Source of the DNA: Streptomyces tuirus | GTDB taxonomy: Bacteria; Actinomycetota; Actinomycetes; Streptomycetales; Streptomycetaceae | Reading direction: 5' to 3' | Assembly: GCF_014701095.1 (NCBI RefSeq) | Contig: NZ_AP023439.1 | Coordinates: forward strand, 434,001 to 498,000 | DNA: 64,000 bases | In this document: piece by piece, positions 8,127 through 18,228 of the stretch | Layout: the number at the start of each line of letters is the position of its first letter | Numbering within the stretch: position 1 is the stretch's first letter | Notes under the pieces: generated by a model | Databases searched by the model: none | What the model was told of the DNA's origin: nothing | The model's input: the letters and a program-made list of their open reading frames with translations, nothing else | Position numbers and translations under genes: made by a program

Positions 8127-9061
8127 ATGACCGAGATCTCCGCACCCGGCACCGACACCCCGCTCGACGCGGCGACCGGGGTGTTCGTCGACCATCGCGA
8201 GCTGCTGTTCGGCGTGGTCTACAACATGCTCGGCAGTGTCGCCGACACCGAGGACGTGCTGCAGGAGACCTGGCTGTCCTGGACGGCACGTGGCGGGGGC
8301 GACCCCCTGGCCGGCGTCGGCAATCCGCGCGCCTATCTCGTCCGGGTGGCGGTCAACCACGCGCTGCGCCGCCGCGCCGTGATCAGCCGGCGGCGGGAGA
8401 CGTACGTCGGCCCGTGGCTGCCCGAGCCCCTGGTCGGCGAGGACACCGGGACCGCCGAGGACCCGGCCCTGCGTTCCGAGTCGGTGTCGCTGGCCCTGCT
8501 GGTGGTGCTGGAGTCGCTGACACCGCTGGAGCGGGCCGTGTTCGTGCTGGGTGAGGTGTTCGGCTACCCGCATGCCGAGATCGCGGAGATCATCGACCGC
8601 TCCCCCGCCGCCGTACGGCAGTTGGCGCACCGGGCCCGGGAGCACGTGCACGCGCGGCGGCCGCGGTACGAGGCACATCCGCGGGTACGGCGGGAGGCGA
8701 CCGAGCGGTTCGTGCGGGCGGCGCGCGGCGGGGACATCGCCGAGCTGATGGAGGTGCTCGCACACCGGACGTCACGGCGTGGACGGACGCGGGCGGCAAG
8801 CGCCGGCGGGCGAGCCTGCGCCCGGTGCACGGCCGGGACAAGGTGACCCGTCTGCTCACCGCCGGGCGCGGCGGCCCCGACCACCCGGTCTGGCGCTACC
8901 GGCGTGTCAACGGCGACGACGCGGCGGTGCTGTTCGACGGCGACGCGCCGTTCGCCGTCCTGGTCCTGGACCTCACCCCGGAGGGCGACCGGGTGCGCGG
9001 CATCTACGTGGTGGCCAACCCGGACAAGCTCGCCCATCTGCCGGCGGCGGGCGACGCGTAG
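8127..9061 (+). pseudogene. ECF41-type sigma factor gene broken by a 2-bp insertion
   Basis: The first 212 codons encode an intact ECF sigma factor: region 2 (LLFGVVYNMLGSVADTEDVLQETWL) and region 4 (LTPLERAVFVLGEVFGYPHAEIAEIIDRS). The gene should continue into a SnoaL-like domain, as in ECF41/SigJ factors. At 8761-8765 the sequence reads GCACACCGG where GCACCGG would keep the frame. An extra dinucleotide (AC or CA) therefore shifts translation. Downstream, the other frame resumes with DVTAWTDAGGKRR, the place of the DGGGK element that tunes ECF41 factors, and runs to a TAG at 9061. The ATG at 8127 has a good AGGAGG. As written, the product ends at 8846 with a scrambled tail. It could be a true mutation or a sequencing error. 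Confidence 0.82.
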
Positions 9062-9069
9062 GGCCCCGG

Positions 9070-9861
9070 TCAGGAGTGACCGCGGCAGAACTCGCGGACG
9101 GTCCGGTTGAACGGCTCGGGTGCCTCGATGTTGCTGAGGTGCCCGATGCCGGGGAGCACGACCAGCGTGGCCTGCGGGATCGCGGCGAGGAACTGGTGCG
9201 CGACGGGCTCCACCGGTGAGCGGGCGTCGAGCTCGCCCCACAGCAGGAGCGTCGGTACGTCTATCTTCGGCAGCAGGTCCCGCAGGTCTGCCTCGACCAT
9301 GACGGTGAGCTCGGTCCGCATGCTCTGGGCGCGGGTGTCGGCCGACATGACGGACAGCAGGCGGACGGCTTCGGCGGGGGGCCGCCCGGCGAACAGTCCC
9401 GGCATGGTCGGTGCGAACGTGTCGGCCGGGACGGCGAGCAGGCGCTCCGCCCCCTCGACCCGAGAGCGCACCTCCGCGGCGGGCAGCGAGCCCTTCCAGC
9501 CCGCGTAGGTGTCGACGAGGAGCAGGGTCCGCACGAGCTCGGCGTGGTGCCGGTAGAACTCCAGCACGACGGTGCCGCCCCAGGACGCGCCGAGGACATG
9601 GGCCGGTCCCAGATCCACGTCCTCGACGACGGCCGCCAGACAGCGGGCGTAGTCGGCGAGGGTGAAGCCGGGCGGTACGTCGGAGGAGCGGCCGGCACCC
9701 GGTTCGTCCCAGGCGACGACGGTGAACTCGTCGGCCAGATCCTCGGCCTGGGGGCGGAACAGCCGGGCGTCCGCCGTGGCGCCGTGGGCGAGCACGAGGG
9801 GCGGGCCCTGGCCCACCCGGTCGTACGCGACCTCGATGCCGTCGACCCGCACCGCTGGCAT
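9070..9861 (-). CDS. alpha/beta hydrolase
   Basis: A 263-residue alpha/beta-hydrolase. Catalytic residues are readable: nucleophile Ser in GASWGG (about residue 93), acid Asp in GELDARSP and His in GIGHLSN near the C-terminus. The oxyanion/N-terminal motif is LAHGATAD. The compact cap and overall text resemble 3-oxoadipate enol-lactonase-like or esterase members, but substrate specificity cannot be read. It is convergent with the broken sigma gene, whose reconstructed end lies 8 bp away. No signal peptide is present, so the enzyme should be cytoplasmic. Confidence 0.85.
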   Translation of the reverse strand: MPAVRVDGIEVAYDRVGQGPPLVLAHGATADARLFRPQAEDLADEFTVVAWDEPGAGRSSDVPPGFTLADYARCLAAVVEDVDLGPAHVLGASWGGTVVLEFYRHHAELVRTLLLVDTYAGWKGSLPAAEVRSRVEGAERLLAVPADTFAPTMPGLFAGRPPAEAVRLLSVMSADTRAQSMRTELTVMVEADLRDLLPKIDVPTLLLWGELDARSPVEPVAHQFLAAIPQATLVVLPGIGHLSNIEAPEPFNRTVREFCRGHS

Positions 9862-9938
9862 GTCACCAGGCTACGCGCGCGTGCCGGGGGCGTCCTGTCG
9901 GCGGACTCCCCCGGCACGCGGTCGCTGCCGCCCGGTCC

Positions 9939-12182
9939 CTACCCCTGGTCCGCCACGAAGGAGGCCATGCGGGTCAGGGCGGCGTTCCAGTTGATCGTGT
10001 GCTCGTTGGTCGACCAGGACTGGATGTCGTCGATGTAGCAGAACTGGCCGACGCAGCCCTGGAGTCTGCTCTGTGCGTAGGGGTCCTGGATGCTGGAGTT
10101 CGGTCCGCCCGCGAGGGTGCCCGGCGGCGGGCCCGGCAGCTCCGGGTCGAGCTGGCGGGCGTACCAGCGGCTGTGCTGGTTCTGCGCGCTGACCTCGCCG
10201 TAGCCGGTGACGTAGGAGATGTTCAGCGCGTTGCGGCCCAGGACGTAGTCCATGCTCTGCAGCGCGCCGTCCCGGTACTTGGCGGCGCCGGTGATGTCGT
10301 ACGCGGTGGCGAGGACGACCGCGTTGTTGAGGACCTGGTGGCTGGAGCCCCAGTCGTAGGTGTTGCCGTCCGGTGCGTACGGCATGCCGTAGGGGTGGGC
10401 CTTCAGGGTGGCCAGGTAGCGGTCGGCGCCCTTGACCACGGACCGGCGGACCTTGTCCCGGCCGGGCAGTGCGTTCGGCACGGTGGCGAGGTCGAGCCGG
10501 CCGGCCGCGCCGGTGCGGGCCCAGTCGAAGCCGAGGGGCTTGAAGAGGTCGGCCGTGTGGACCGGGGACTTCAGGAGGTACTCCTCGAACCGCTTCTCCC
10601 CGGTGGAGAGGTACAGCTCGGCCGCCGCCCAGTAGAAGTCGTCGGTGACGTCGCTGTCGGGGTAGGCGCCGCCGCCGGTGCCGTCGCTCTCCGAGGCGAG
10701 TCGGCCGGGGTGGGCGAGCGCCGCCGACCAGGCCTTGCGGGCGGCGGCCAGCGCCTTGCCGGCGAACGTCCTGTCATGGAGCCGGTACAGGCGGGCGGCC
10801 TGTGCGGCCGTGGCGGCCAGGTTGAGGGTGGCGGCGGTGGAGGGCGGGTGCAGCTCGCGCTTCTGCGGGTCGTCACTGGGCAGCAGGGGCAGGCCGGTCC
10901 ACTGCTCGTCGTGCATCTTGTGGTGGGCCATGCCCGCCAGCGGCTCGCCGTCGGGCACCTGCATCCTCAGCAGGAACTCCAGCTCCCAGCGGGCCTCGTC
11001 GAGGATGTCGGGCACCTTGTTGCCGCTCTCCGGGATGGCCAGCGTGCCGTCCCCGAGCTTGTCCGCCCGTCCGGTGCGGGCGGTGCGGGCGCGTTCGTAG
11101 GTGCTCAGCAGTTCCCAGGTGGAGATGCCGCCGTTGACGACGTACTTGCCGTGGTCACCGGCGTCGTACCAGCCGCCGCTGACGTCGAGGGTGTAGTCGC
11201 AGACGCCGGGCTGACAGGGCACGGCGGTGTCGCCCTGGTTGGGGGCCACGCCCATGTGACCGGCCGGGCGGCCGTAGCCGGGCCGCAGGTCGTCGCGGAT
11301 CGCGAGGCCGCTGCGCTGGGTGTAGTAGTACTTCGCCGAGTCGAGCCGGAGCCGCTCGTAGGCGCTCGTGCCGATGCCGAAGGGCCGGCTGGTCTCGCCG
11401 TCGGCGACGAGCGTGAAGCCGGTGCCCTTGGTGCGGTGGGCGCCGAAGTCGATGGAGTGGACGTTCTGCCCGGAGGAGGCGTCGACCCCGCGCGGCAGGG
11501 TCGTGCCCCTGGCGACGACCGTTCCGCCGGAGTTCTTCAGCTGCCAGGGCAGCCCGGCCGTGGCGTCGGTGACGAGGGTGGCGTTCTTCGGGCCGGCCGG
11601 GAGATAGCCGACCTGGTTGACGCGCACGCGGGGGCCGGTGTCGGGCTCGTACGGGTCCGGTGCCACACCGCCGAGCAGGGAGACGTCGTCCATGCAGAAG
11701 CGCCAGGCGTCCGCGCTGCCGCCGAGCTGGAAGCCGACCTGGCCCTGTGCGGTGTCGACGGGCGAGGTGAAGGTGTACGAGTAGCGGTCGCCGGAGACGC
11801 TGAGCTGCGGTGTCACCTCGTGGTAGGTGTCGTAGGGCGACACCGACAGGCCCACGATCGCCCGCACCGCGTGCCCGGCGGGTGTCCCGGTCGCGCTGAA
11901 CGAGAACCGGTACGACTCGCCCTTCACGAGGGTGATGTCGTTCTGCCCGACGGCGGCGTCCCAGCGGTCGGTGGTGCCGCCCGGGACGTCGGCGCAGAGC
12001 CGGCCGTCGGACAGGCCCGCGGTGACGTTGCCGGTCGTCCACCACGGGGCGGTGTCGGTGTCGAAGGTGCCGTTCCTGACCTGCTCGGCCTCGTCGGCCC
12101 CGGCCGGCGAGGACGGCAGCGCGGTGAGCGCGGTCGCCAGCAGGGCCGTCAGGGACAGCAGGGCGGTTCTGCGTCGTTTCAC
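9939..12182 (-). CDS. secreted glycoside hydrolase family 9 cellulase
   Basis: A 747-residue secreted endoglucanase. The GTG start (GGAGGAG upstream) begins a Sec signal, [20 protein letters not shown]. Next come a CBM4/9-like carbohydrate-binding domain ([17 protein letters not shown], about residues 35-180), a cellulase N-terminal Ig-like domain ([20 protein letters not shown]) and the (alpha/alpha)6 GH9 catalytic domain. Catalytic Asp residues sit in [13 protein letters not shown] and the acid Glu in [13 protein letters not shown] close to the C-terminus. GH9 enzymes invert beta-1,4-glucan bonds. The open frame continues far upstream of 12182, but that part is the antisense of the next gene. 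A perfect CebR operator lies 40 bp upstream, so induction by cello-oligosaccharides is expected. Confidence 0.94.
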   Translation of the reverse strand: MKRRRTALLSLTALLATALTALPSSPAGADEAEQVRNGTFDTDTAPWWTTGNVTAGLSDGRLCADVPGGTTDRWDAAVGQNDITLVKGESYRFSFSATGTPAGHAVRAIVGLSVSPYDTYHEVTPQLSVSGDRYSYTFTSPVDTAQGQVGFQLGGSADAWRFCMDDVSLLGGVAPDPYEPDTGPRVRVNQVGYLPAGPKNATLVTDATAGLPWQLKNSGGTVVARGTTLPRGVDASSGQNVHSIDFGAHRTKGTGFTLVADGETSRPFGIGTSAYERLRLDSAKYYYTQRSGLAIRDDLRPGYGRPAGHMGVAPNQGDTAVPCQPGVCDYTLDVSGGWYDAGDHGKYVVNGGISTWELLSTYERARTARTGRADKLGDGTLAIPESGNKVPDILDEARWELEFLLRMQVPDGEPLAGMAHHKMHDEQWTGLPLLPSDDPQKRELHPPSTAATLNLAATAAQAARLYRLHDRTFAGKALAAARKAWSAALAHPGRLASESDGTGGGAYPDSDVTDDFYWAAAELYLSTGEKRFEEYLLKSPVHTADLFKPLGFDWARTGAAGRLDLATVPNALPGRDKVRRSVVKGADRYLATLKAHPYGMPYAPDGNTYDWGSSHQVLNNAVVLATAYDITGAAKYRDGALQSMDYVLGRNALNISYVTGYGEVSAQNQHSRWYARQLDPELPGPPPGTLAGGPNSSIQDPYAQSRLQGCVGQFCYIDDIQSWSTNEHTINWNAALTRMASFVADQG

Positions 12183-12221
12183 GTCTGGGCTCCTCCGGGA
12201 GGTGCGGGTTGGCGCTCGGCG

Positions 12222-12235
12222 TGGGAGCGCTCCCA
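12222..12235. promoter_or_regulatory. CebR box in front of the GH9 cellulase gene
   Basis: TGGGAGCGCTCCCA, a perfect 14-bp palindrome, is identical to the published consensus of CebR, the LacI-family cello-oligosaccharide repressor of Streptomyces. It sits 40 bp before the cellulase start codon, where a bound repressor would block transcription. CebR itself is not encoded in this window. Confidence 0.92.
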
Positions 12236-12281
12236 GATGCGGACGCAGGCCATCGTTGTGCTGATGTGACGCCCCGTCAAC

Positions 12282-12320
12282 GGTCCGGACGGGACTGGCT
12301 GTGCGCCGCCCGTCCGGACC
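12282..12320 (-). terminator. hairpin terminator after the GH2 gene
   Basis: A perfect 12-bp stem (GGTCCGGACGGG and complement) with a 15-nt loop, just past the stop of the GH2 gene and before the CebR box. It separates the GH2 transcript from the cellulase gene. Confidence 0.7.
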
Positions 12321-12334
12321 TCGGCGCCGCGGAC

Positions 12335-15300
12335 TCAGGCGGCCGGGGCGTCCAGCCTGCTGATGCGGATCGCTCCCCGCGGCTCGCCGGGGTGGCGGCT
12401 CGTCAGGGTGAGCCGGATCCGGGAGCCGCGGACGGCCTCGAAGGTGATCACGGTGGGGGCGTCGGAGGCGGTGGCCCAGCCGACCTCGGTGTTCCGGGTG
12501 TTCCGCCACGCGCGGCCGTCCCAGACCGCCACCTCGATCGCCGCGGGCAGGCTGTGCGTGGCGTCCACGGTGAAGGAGACGTCGACCCGGTCGTAGCCGC
12601 GGGCGCGTCCGTGGTCGACCGAGACCCAGTCCTCGGCCCGTGCCCCGTCGAAGGCCGGCAGCAGGGGCGTGGCCTGCTTGAGGAAGCCGTTGGACCAGCC
12701 GGTGGCCGGGTCGCCGTCGAGCATGGCGGCGGGCAGGGTGTCCGGACGGCCGGAGTAGCTCGCGTCCGCGCGCGGGTGGCCGAGGGGGGCCGGGTGCTCG
12801 GGCCCGAAGCTGGCTGGGGCCGTCGCGACCCGGTCCCCCGCGCGGGTGGCCCGCACGGTCGCCGTGCCCGCGCGCAGCCCCTCGGCCCGGGCGGTCACCT
12901 TCACCGCGCCCGCCCTCGTGCCGGACCGGACGATGGCGAGGGCCTTGCCGTGGAAGGCGGTCCGGGTGCTCGCCTGGTAGCGCTCGGCGCTCTCCTGCCG
13001 GCCGTTGTCGAGCCCCGCGAGGGAGCCGCCCGCCACCTCGAAGGACAGCAGGTGCTCCGCGTCGGGCACCACCACTCCACGCCGGTCGACGACCTCGGCG
13101 GTCACGAAGACCAGGGAGCGGCCGTCCGCGGCGAGGGCGGGGCGGTCCGCGGTCAGGCGTATCGCGTGCGGGGCTCCGGCGGTGCGCAGCACGTCGGTGG
13201 CGACCACCTTGCCGCCCCGCCGTGCGACGGCCTTCAGCTCTCCGGGTTCGAAGGGCACCTTCCAGGTCAGGTGGAGCTTGCCGGCGCTGCCGTTCGGGCT
13301 GGTGTAGCTGCCCGGGTAGGGGCCGTCGGTGAAGGTCTTGTCGTCGCCGGTCGCCTCCGTGGTCTCCAGGTAGCTGCGGCCGTCGGCGGTCTTCTTGGTG
13401 TCGAACCGCCGTACGCCCAGGGACGTGCCGTTGAGGTAGAGCTCGACGGTGTCGACGTTCGCGTACGCCCAGACCTCGACCGTGTCGCCCTTCTCGTGGT
13501 TCCAGGTCATCGGCAGCAGGTGGACCATCGGTTCGCTGGTCCACTGGCTCCGGAAGAGGTGGTACATGTCCTTCGGGAAGCCGGCCGTGTCGACCGCGCC
13601 GAAGAAGGACGCCTTGACCGGGAAGACGTCGTACGGGGTGGGTTCGCCGATGTAGTCGATGCCGGACCAGAGGAACTGCCCGGCGAACCACTTCCGGTCC
13701 CGGTCCTTCTTGTGGCCGTACTCGCCGCTCATGGTCCAGGAGGCGAGGTTGTTGTCGTAGGAGGAGGTCGCCCGTCTGCCCGGGGTGTGGTTCTCGCCGG
13801 TGTTGAGGTGCTCGGGCTCCTGGTAGGCGCCGCGGGTGGAGGTCTCCGAGGAGGACTCGGACTCGAAGAGGAACAGGTGCGGGTAGGCCGCGTGCAGCTG
13901 GTCGACCGACGTGGCGGTGTTGTAGTTGAGGCCGAGGCCGTCCAGCTTGGCCAGCATCAGGTCGGCGGCGGAGCCCTTGGCGGGCACTCGGCGGTACTTG
14001 TCGGAGCCGATGACCAGCGGGCGGGTGTCGTCGGCGGCCCTGATCGCCCCGATGATCCGGTCGGCCATGGCGAGGCCGGCGGTGGAGGTGGAGTCGGGGA
14101 CCTCGTTGCCGATGGACCAGCTCAGCACGGCGGGCGAGTTGCGGGCCGCCAGCACCATCTCGGTGGCGTCCTTCTCACACCACTCGTCGAAGAAGCGGCT
14201 GTAGTCGTAGAGGTTCTTTCCGGTGCGCCAGCAGTCGAACGCCTCCACCAGCATGACGACACCGAGCTCCTCGCAGACCTGGATCACCTCGGGCGCGGGC
14301 GGGTTGTGGGAGGTGCGCAGGGCGTTGACGCCCATGGACCGCATGATCTCCAGCTGCCTGCGGACGGCGTCGATGCTGACGGCGGCGCCGAGTGCGCCCA
14401 GGTCGTGATGGAGGTCGACGCCCTTGATCTTGTGGTGGGTGCCGTTGAGGAAGAAGCCCTCGTCCGGGTCGAAGCGGAAGGTGCGGAAGCCGAAGACCGT
14501 GCGGTGGGTGTCGGTGGTCCGGCCGCCGACGCGCAGCTCGGTGTGCAGGGTGTAGCGGTGCGGTGTCTCGAAGTCCCACAACTCCGGGCGCGGGACGGTG
14601 AGTTCCTGGGTCTCGGTGTGCTCGCCGGTGACGGTCGCGGTGGAGGAGGTACGGGCGACGGTGCGGCCCCTGCGGTCGACGACCCGGGAGACGACCTCGA
14701 CGTCCGCGCCCGCGCCGGAGGCGTTGACGACGGATGTGCCGACCCGTACGACCCCGCGTGCGGCGGAGATCTCGGGCGTGGTGACGCGGGTGCCCCAGCG
14801 GGCCACGTGCACCGGCTCGGTGATCACCAGGCGGGCCTCGCGGTAGATGCCGCTGCCCGAGTACCAGCGGCTGCTGGGGAGCCGGTTCCGGACCTCGACG
14901 GCGATCACGTTCTCGGTGGTCCCGTCGGTGTGCACCAGGTCGGTGAGGTCCAGGGCGAAGCCGGTGTAGCCGTAGGGGTGACGGCCGGCCTCCGTGCCGT
15001 TGCAGTGGACGGTGGAGTCCATGTAGACGCCGTCGAACTCCACCGAGACGCGCTTGCCCGCGAGGCTCGGCGGCAGGGTGAAGGCCAGGCGGTACCAGCC
15101 GAGGCCCCCGGGCAGGAAGCCGGTGCCGCTGGTGGTGCCGTGCTCGGTGGTGGGGGTCTGCTCGATGCTCCAGTCGTGCGGGACGGCGGTCTCGCGCCAT
15201 CCGGAGTCGTCGTAGCCGGGAAGGTGGGCGTCGGCGTAGGCGCCGGTCGGGTCGGTGATGCCGCCCGGGTTCACCAGCGCGAAGCGCCAGCCGTCGCGCA

Positions 15301-15430
15301 GTGCGACGGTCCGGCGGCCGGACGCGCCGCGCGCCTGCTCGGTGGCCCACGCCTCCGGGGCGCCGAGCAGCGTCCCGGCCGCGGGTGCGGCGGCGGAGGC
15401 GAGCAGGACCGATCTGCGCGTGACCGACAT
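12335..15430 (-). CDS. secreted glycoside hydrolase family 2 (beta-galactosidase-like)
   Basis: A 1031-residue exported glycosidase. The N-terminus [19 protein letters not shown] has a twin-arginine signal. The GH2 modules follow in order: jelly-roll sugar-binding domain ([11 protein letters not shown]...DFDGVYMDS region), Ig-like domain, and TIM barrel with the acid/base Glu in [11 protein letters not shown]. The nucleophile is probably a Glu in [11 protein letters not shown]. The C-terminal third holds a DUF4982-like domain, a further Ig-like domain and a discoidin (F5/8)-like segment (about residues 890-1028). The family includes beta-galactosidases, mannosidases and glucuronidases; the galactosidase label is tentative. 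It lies upstream of the cellulase gene on the same strand but is separated from it by a terminator. Confidence 0.88.
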   Translation of the reverse strand: MSVTRRSVLLASAAAPAAGTLLGAPEAWATEQARGASGRRTVALRDGWRFALVNPGGITDPTGAYADAHLPGYDDSGWRETAVPHDWSIEQTPTTEHGTTSGTGFLPGGLGWYRLAFTLPPSLAGKRVSVEFDGVYMDSTVHCNGTEAGRHPYGYTGFALDLTDLVHTDGTTENVIAVEVRNRLPSSRWYSGSGIYREARLVITEPVHVARWGTRVTTPEISAARGVVRVGTSVVNASGAGADVEVVSRVVDRRGRTVARTSSTATVTGEHTETQELTVPRPELWDFETPHRYTLHTELRVGGRTTDTHRTVFGFRTFRFDPDEGFFLNGTHHKIKGVDLHHDLGALGAAVSIDAVRRQLEIMRSMGVNALRTSHNPPAPEVIQVCEELGVVMLVEAFDCWRTGKNLYDYSRFFDEWCEKDATEMVLAARNSPAVLSWSIGNEVPDSTSTAGLAMADRIIGAIRAADDTRPLVIGSDKYRRVPAKGSAADLMLAKLDGLGLNYNTATSVDQLHAAYPHLFLFESESSSETSTRGAYQEPEHLNTGENHTPGRRATSSYDNNLASWTMSGEYGHKKDRDRKWFAGQFLWSGIDYIGEPTPYDVFPVKASFFGAVDTAGFPKDMYHLFRSQWTSEPMVHLLPMTWNHEKGDTVEVWAYANVDTVELYLNGTSLGVRRFDTKKTADGRSYLETTEATGDDKTFTDGPYPGSYTSPNGSAGKLHLTWKVPFEPGELKAVARRGGKVVATDVLRTAGAPHAIRLTADRPALAADGRSLVFVTAEVVDRRGVVVPDAEHLLSFEVAGGSLAGLDNGRQESAERYQASTRTAFHGKALAIVRSGTRAGAVKVTARAEGLRAGTATVRATRAGDRVATAPASFGPEHPAPLGHPRADASYSGRPDTLPAAMLDGDPATGWSNGFLKQATPLLPAFDGARAEDWVSVDHGRARGYDRVDVSFTVDATHSLPAAIEVAVWDGRAWRNTRNTEVGWATASDAPTVITFEAVRGSRIRLTLTSRHPGEPRGAIRISRLDAPAA

Positions 15431-15687
15431 GGAGACTCTCCCTCATCAGGGCTCAGAAATACTCAGAACTGATCGTGAACAAACAGATTCTGTCGACGTG
15501 TCACAGGCGGCCGTCAAGGGTGCGGAAGCGCCCTTCTCGCTCATGGACGGCTTCGGCCCCATTTGTGCCGTGACCGGGCGGGGAAGGCGGCAACCGGGGT
15601 TACCGGTCCACGCCGGGCGCCCACGGACTACGCTGGAACTCAACTGCCCTCCCTGTTCACTGTGAGTGTCCGTATGGAGTCGCGACG
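15431..15687. other. divergent promoter region, GH2 / SpoIIE phosphatase genes
   Basis: About 257 bp between divergent start codons. A patch next to the GH2 gene (GAAATACTCAGAACTGATCG, AACAAACAGATTCTG) is A+T-rich and is the likeliest promoter. I found no CebR box here and no coding frame. Confidence 0.4.
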
Positions 15688-18075
15688 ATGAGTCCGGACG
15701 AGGCGTTGGACGATGGCGTGGCCGCCCGTGCCGTCATCGCCGTCGACGGCACGCTCACCGAGTGGAGCGAGGGCGCCCGCCGTCTGCTGGGCCACACGGC
15801 CGCCGAGGTCGTGGGGCGCCCGGCCGCCGACCTGCTGGCCGACGGCGCGGAGCCGCCGGCCGTGCCGGACAACTCCCGCTGGAGCGGCACGGTCACCCTG
15901 CGCCACCGCGACGGCCACCCCGTCACCCTCTGGGTGCTGGCCCACCGCAGACCGCCGGACGCCTCGGAGGCGATCGACTGGCTGGCGGTGTCCCCGCCGG
16001 AGGCCGCCGACCAGGCGCTGGCGGACGACCCGCTGGTGCGCATGGCGCTGACGCAGTCGCCCTGCGCCACGATGATCTTCGACGAGCGGCTGCGGCTGCG
16101 TGGTGTCAACGAGGCCATGGCCGATCTGCTGGGACTGCCCGCCGGGCGGATGCTGGGCCTCAGGCCCACCGACGTCGGCAGCCGGCCGCCCAACGCCGAG
16201 CTCGAGCAGAATCTGCGCCGGGTGCTGAGCACCGGCCGGCGGCAGGACATGCAGACGTATATGAAGGCGACCGGTGAGGAACGGGCCGCGCACGCGTGGC
16301 TGGCCCGGATGGCGCCGCTCACCGACGGGGCGGGGCGGGTGCGGGGCGTGTGCGTGACCGCCCACGACTTCTCCGACCAGTACCGCGCGCGCGAGCGGTT
16401 GCAGCTGGTCAACGAGGCGAGCGTGCGCATCGGCACCACCCTCGACGTCACCCGTACCGCCCAGGAGCTGGCCGACGTGTGCGTCCCGGCGCTCGCCGAC
16501 TTCGTCAGCGTCGACCTGCTCGACCCTCAGGAGCACGGCGGCGAATCCGCCGGACCGCCGATCCCGCCGCTGAGTCTGCGCCGGTCCGCCCACCAGTCGG
16601 TGAACAAGGGCAGCCCCGAAGCCGTCGCCAAGCCCGGGCAGGTGGACGTCTACCCGGAGAACTCCCCGCAGTCCGCCTCGCTGGTCGCGGGGCACACGGT
16701 CGTGGCCTCGGGCTCCTCCGGCGACCTCGAACGGTGGCTGGCCTGGGATCCGGTGCGCTCCCAGCGGGTCCAGGAGTACGGCATCCACTCGACGATGTCC
16801 GTTCCGCTCCAGGCCCGGGGCACGACCCTCGGAGTGGCGGTGTTCACCCGCTTCCGGCGTCCCGAGGCGTTCACCCCCGACGACGTTCTGCTGGCCGAGG
16901 AGGTCACGGCCCGGGCCGCCGTCTGCATCGACAACGCGCGCCGCTACTCCCGTGAGCGCGAGACGACCCTCACCCTGCAGCGCAGCCTGCTGCCCCGCAC
17001 GCTGCCGCACACGGCGGCGGTCGAGGCGGCCTCCCGCTACCTGCCGGCCACCCGCTCCGGCGTCGGAGGCGACTGGTTCGACGTGATCCCGCTGTCGGGG
17101 ATGCGGGTCGCCATGGTCGTCGGCGATGTCGTCGGCCACGGCATCCAGGCCTCGGCCACCATGGGCCGGCTGCGCACCGCCGTCCGCACCCTCGCCGACA
17201 TCGACCTGGCCCCCGACGAACTGCTCACCCACCTCGACGACCTGGTCGTCCGGCTGTCCGAGGAGTCCGGCGGCGACGACGGCACCGGAGAAGTGGGCGC
17301 GACCTGTCTGTACGCCGTCTACGATCCGATCTCCCGGCGCTGCACCGTGGCCCGGGCCGGGCATCCACCGCCCGTGCTGGCGCCGCCGGACGGCCCGGCA
17401 CAGCAGCTCGATCTGCCCTCGGGGCCGCCGCTGGGCGTCGGAGGGCTGCCGTTCGAGTCCACCGAGGTGGAGCTGCGGGAGGGCAGCGTCCTGGCGTTCC
17501 ACACGGACGGGCTGCTGGCCAGCCGGGAGCGGGACGTCGACACGAGCGGCCGGATGCTGCGCGAGGCGCTGTCGGCGCCCTCCGACTCCCTGGAAGAGCT
17601 GTGCGACCGCGTGCTGCAGGCCCTGCTCCCGCCGGGCGGCTCCAGCGACGACGTGGCCCTGCTGCTGGCCCGCACCCGCGGCCTGCCGTCCACCCAGGTC
17701 GCCACCTGGGACATCCCCGCCGACCCGGCGCTGGTGGCGCCCATCCGCAAGCAGGTCGTCGAACAGCTCGAACGCTGGGGTCTGAGCGAGGTCACGTTCA
17801 CCGCCGAGCTGGTCGTGAGCGAGCTGGTCACCAACGCCATCCGCTACGGCGCCCCGCCCATCCGGCTGCGGCTGATCCATGACGAGGCCACCCTGATCTG
17901 CGAGGTGTCCGACACCAACCACACCGCCCCGCACCTGCGCCGGGCCAAGACCTGGGACGAGGGGGGCCGCGGGCTGCTCCTGGTCGCCCAGCTCACCCAG
18001 CGCTGGGGCAGCAGACACACCAGCGAGGGCAAGACGATCTGGGCGGAGCTGGCCCTGCTCCCCGACGAGACCTGA
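15688..18075 (+). CDS. PAS-PAS-GAF-SpoIIE phosphatase with anti-sigma kinase domain
   Basis: A 795-residue cytoplasmic signalling protein. Domains in order: PAS-like (about 10-100), second PAS (about 113-235, SPCATMIFDERLRLRGVNEAMADLLG), GAF (about 245-425, ERLQLVNEASVRIGTTLD), SpoIIE-type PP2C phosphatase (about 430-665; metal-binding SGVGGDWFDV and VVGDVVGHGIQA), and a C-terminal HATPase_c_2 (about 675-795; ELVVSELVTNAIRYG, GGRGLLLV). The phosphatase should dephosphorylate a STAS anti-anti-sigma protein, and the kinase-like domain may phosphorylate one. Both activities in one chain are common in Streptomyces. A STAS gene occurs at 41766, but no link is shown. ATG start with GGAG upstream. 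Confidence 0.9.
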   Translation: MSPDEALDDGVAARAVIAVDGTLTEWSEGARRLLGHTAAEVVGRPAADLLADGAEPPAVPDNSRWSGTVTLRHRDGHPVTLWVLAHRRPPDASEAIDWLAVSPPEAADQALADDPLVRMALTQSPCATMIFDERLRLRGVNEAMADLLGLPAGRMLGLRPTDVGSRPPNAELEQNLRRVLSTGRRQDMQTYMKATGEERAAHAWLARMAPLTDGAGRVRGVCVTAHDFSDQYRARERLQLVNEASVRIGTTLDVTRTAQELADVCVPALADFVSVDLLDPQEHGGESAGPPIPPLSLRRSAHQSVNKGSPEAVAKPGQVDVYPENSPQSASLVAGHTVVASGSSGDLERWLAWDPVRSQRVQEYGIHSTMSVPLQARGTTLGVAVFTRFRRPEAFTPDDVLLAEEVTARAAVCIDNARRYSRERETTLTLQRSLLPRTLPHTAAVEAASRYLPATRSGVGGDWFDVIPLSGMRVAMVVGDVVGHGIQASATMGRLRTAVRTLADIDLAPDELLTHLDDLVVRLSEESGGDDGTGEVGATCLYAVYDPISRRCTVARAGHPPPVLAPPDGPAQQLDLPSGPPLGVGGLPFESTEVELREGSVLAFHTDGLLASRERDVDTSGRMLREALSAPSDSLEELCDRVLQALLPPGGSSDDVALLLARTRGLPSTQVATWDIPADPALVAPIRKQVVEQLERWGLSEVTFTAELVVSELVTNAIRYGAPPIRLRLIHDEATLICEVSDTNHTAPHLRRAKTWDEGGRGLLLVAQLTQRWGSRHTSEGKTIWAELALLPDET

Positions 18076-18079
18076 GTCA

Positions 18080-18096
18080 CCGCGGCATCGCCGCGG
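18080..18096 (+). terminator. short hairpin after the SpoIIE phosphatase gene
   Basis: CCGCGGC and its complement around a 3-nt loop, 5 bp past the stop. A second, less perfect G+C-rich inverted repeat follows about 10 bp later. It is a weak terminator candidate. Confidence 0.4.
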
Positions 18097-18228
18097 GCAA
18101 GCGGGGCCCTGGCCAGGACAGCAGGGCCGCGGAGAGTCTCTTACCGACGCCTGGTTTCATGGGCGGGCACCGCCAGACCGCGCCCCGAAGGACCCGCCCT
18201 GAACACCCCGCTCGCCGAAGTCCTGTCC

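Noticed and set aside
9939..13691. A 1250-codon open frame that would fuse the GH9 cellulase to upstream sequence
   Set aside because: The codons upstream of 12182 are an out-of-frame reading of the GH2 gene; a GTG with a good ribosome site and signal peptide defines the true start at 12182.
12209..15472. Very long open frame on the plus strand, opposite the GH2 gene
   Set aside because: It is the antisense shadow created by extreme GC at third codon positions. It has no domain, a low-complexity composition and no ribosome site, while the minus frame encodes a full GH2 protein.
15640..18018. Long minus-strand frame opposite the SpoIIE phosphatase
   Set aside because: Low-complexity Gly/Arg/Gln-rich text without any fold; the plus strand has five recognisable domains.
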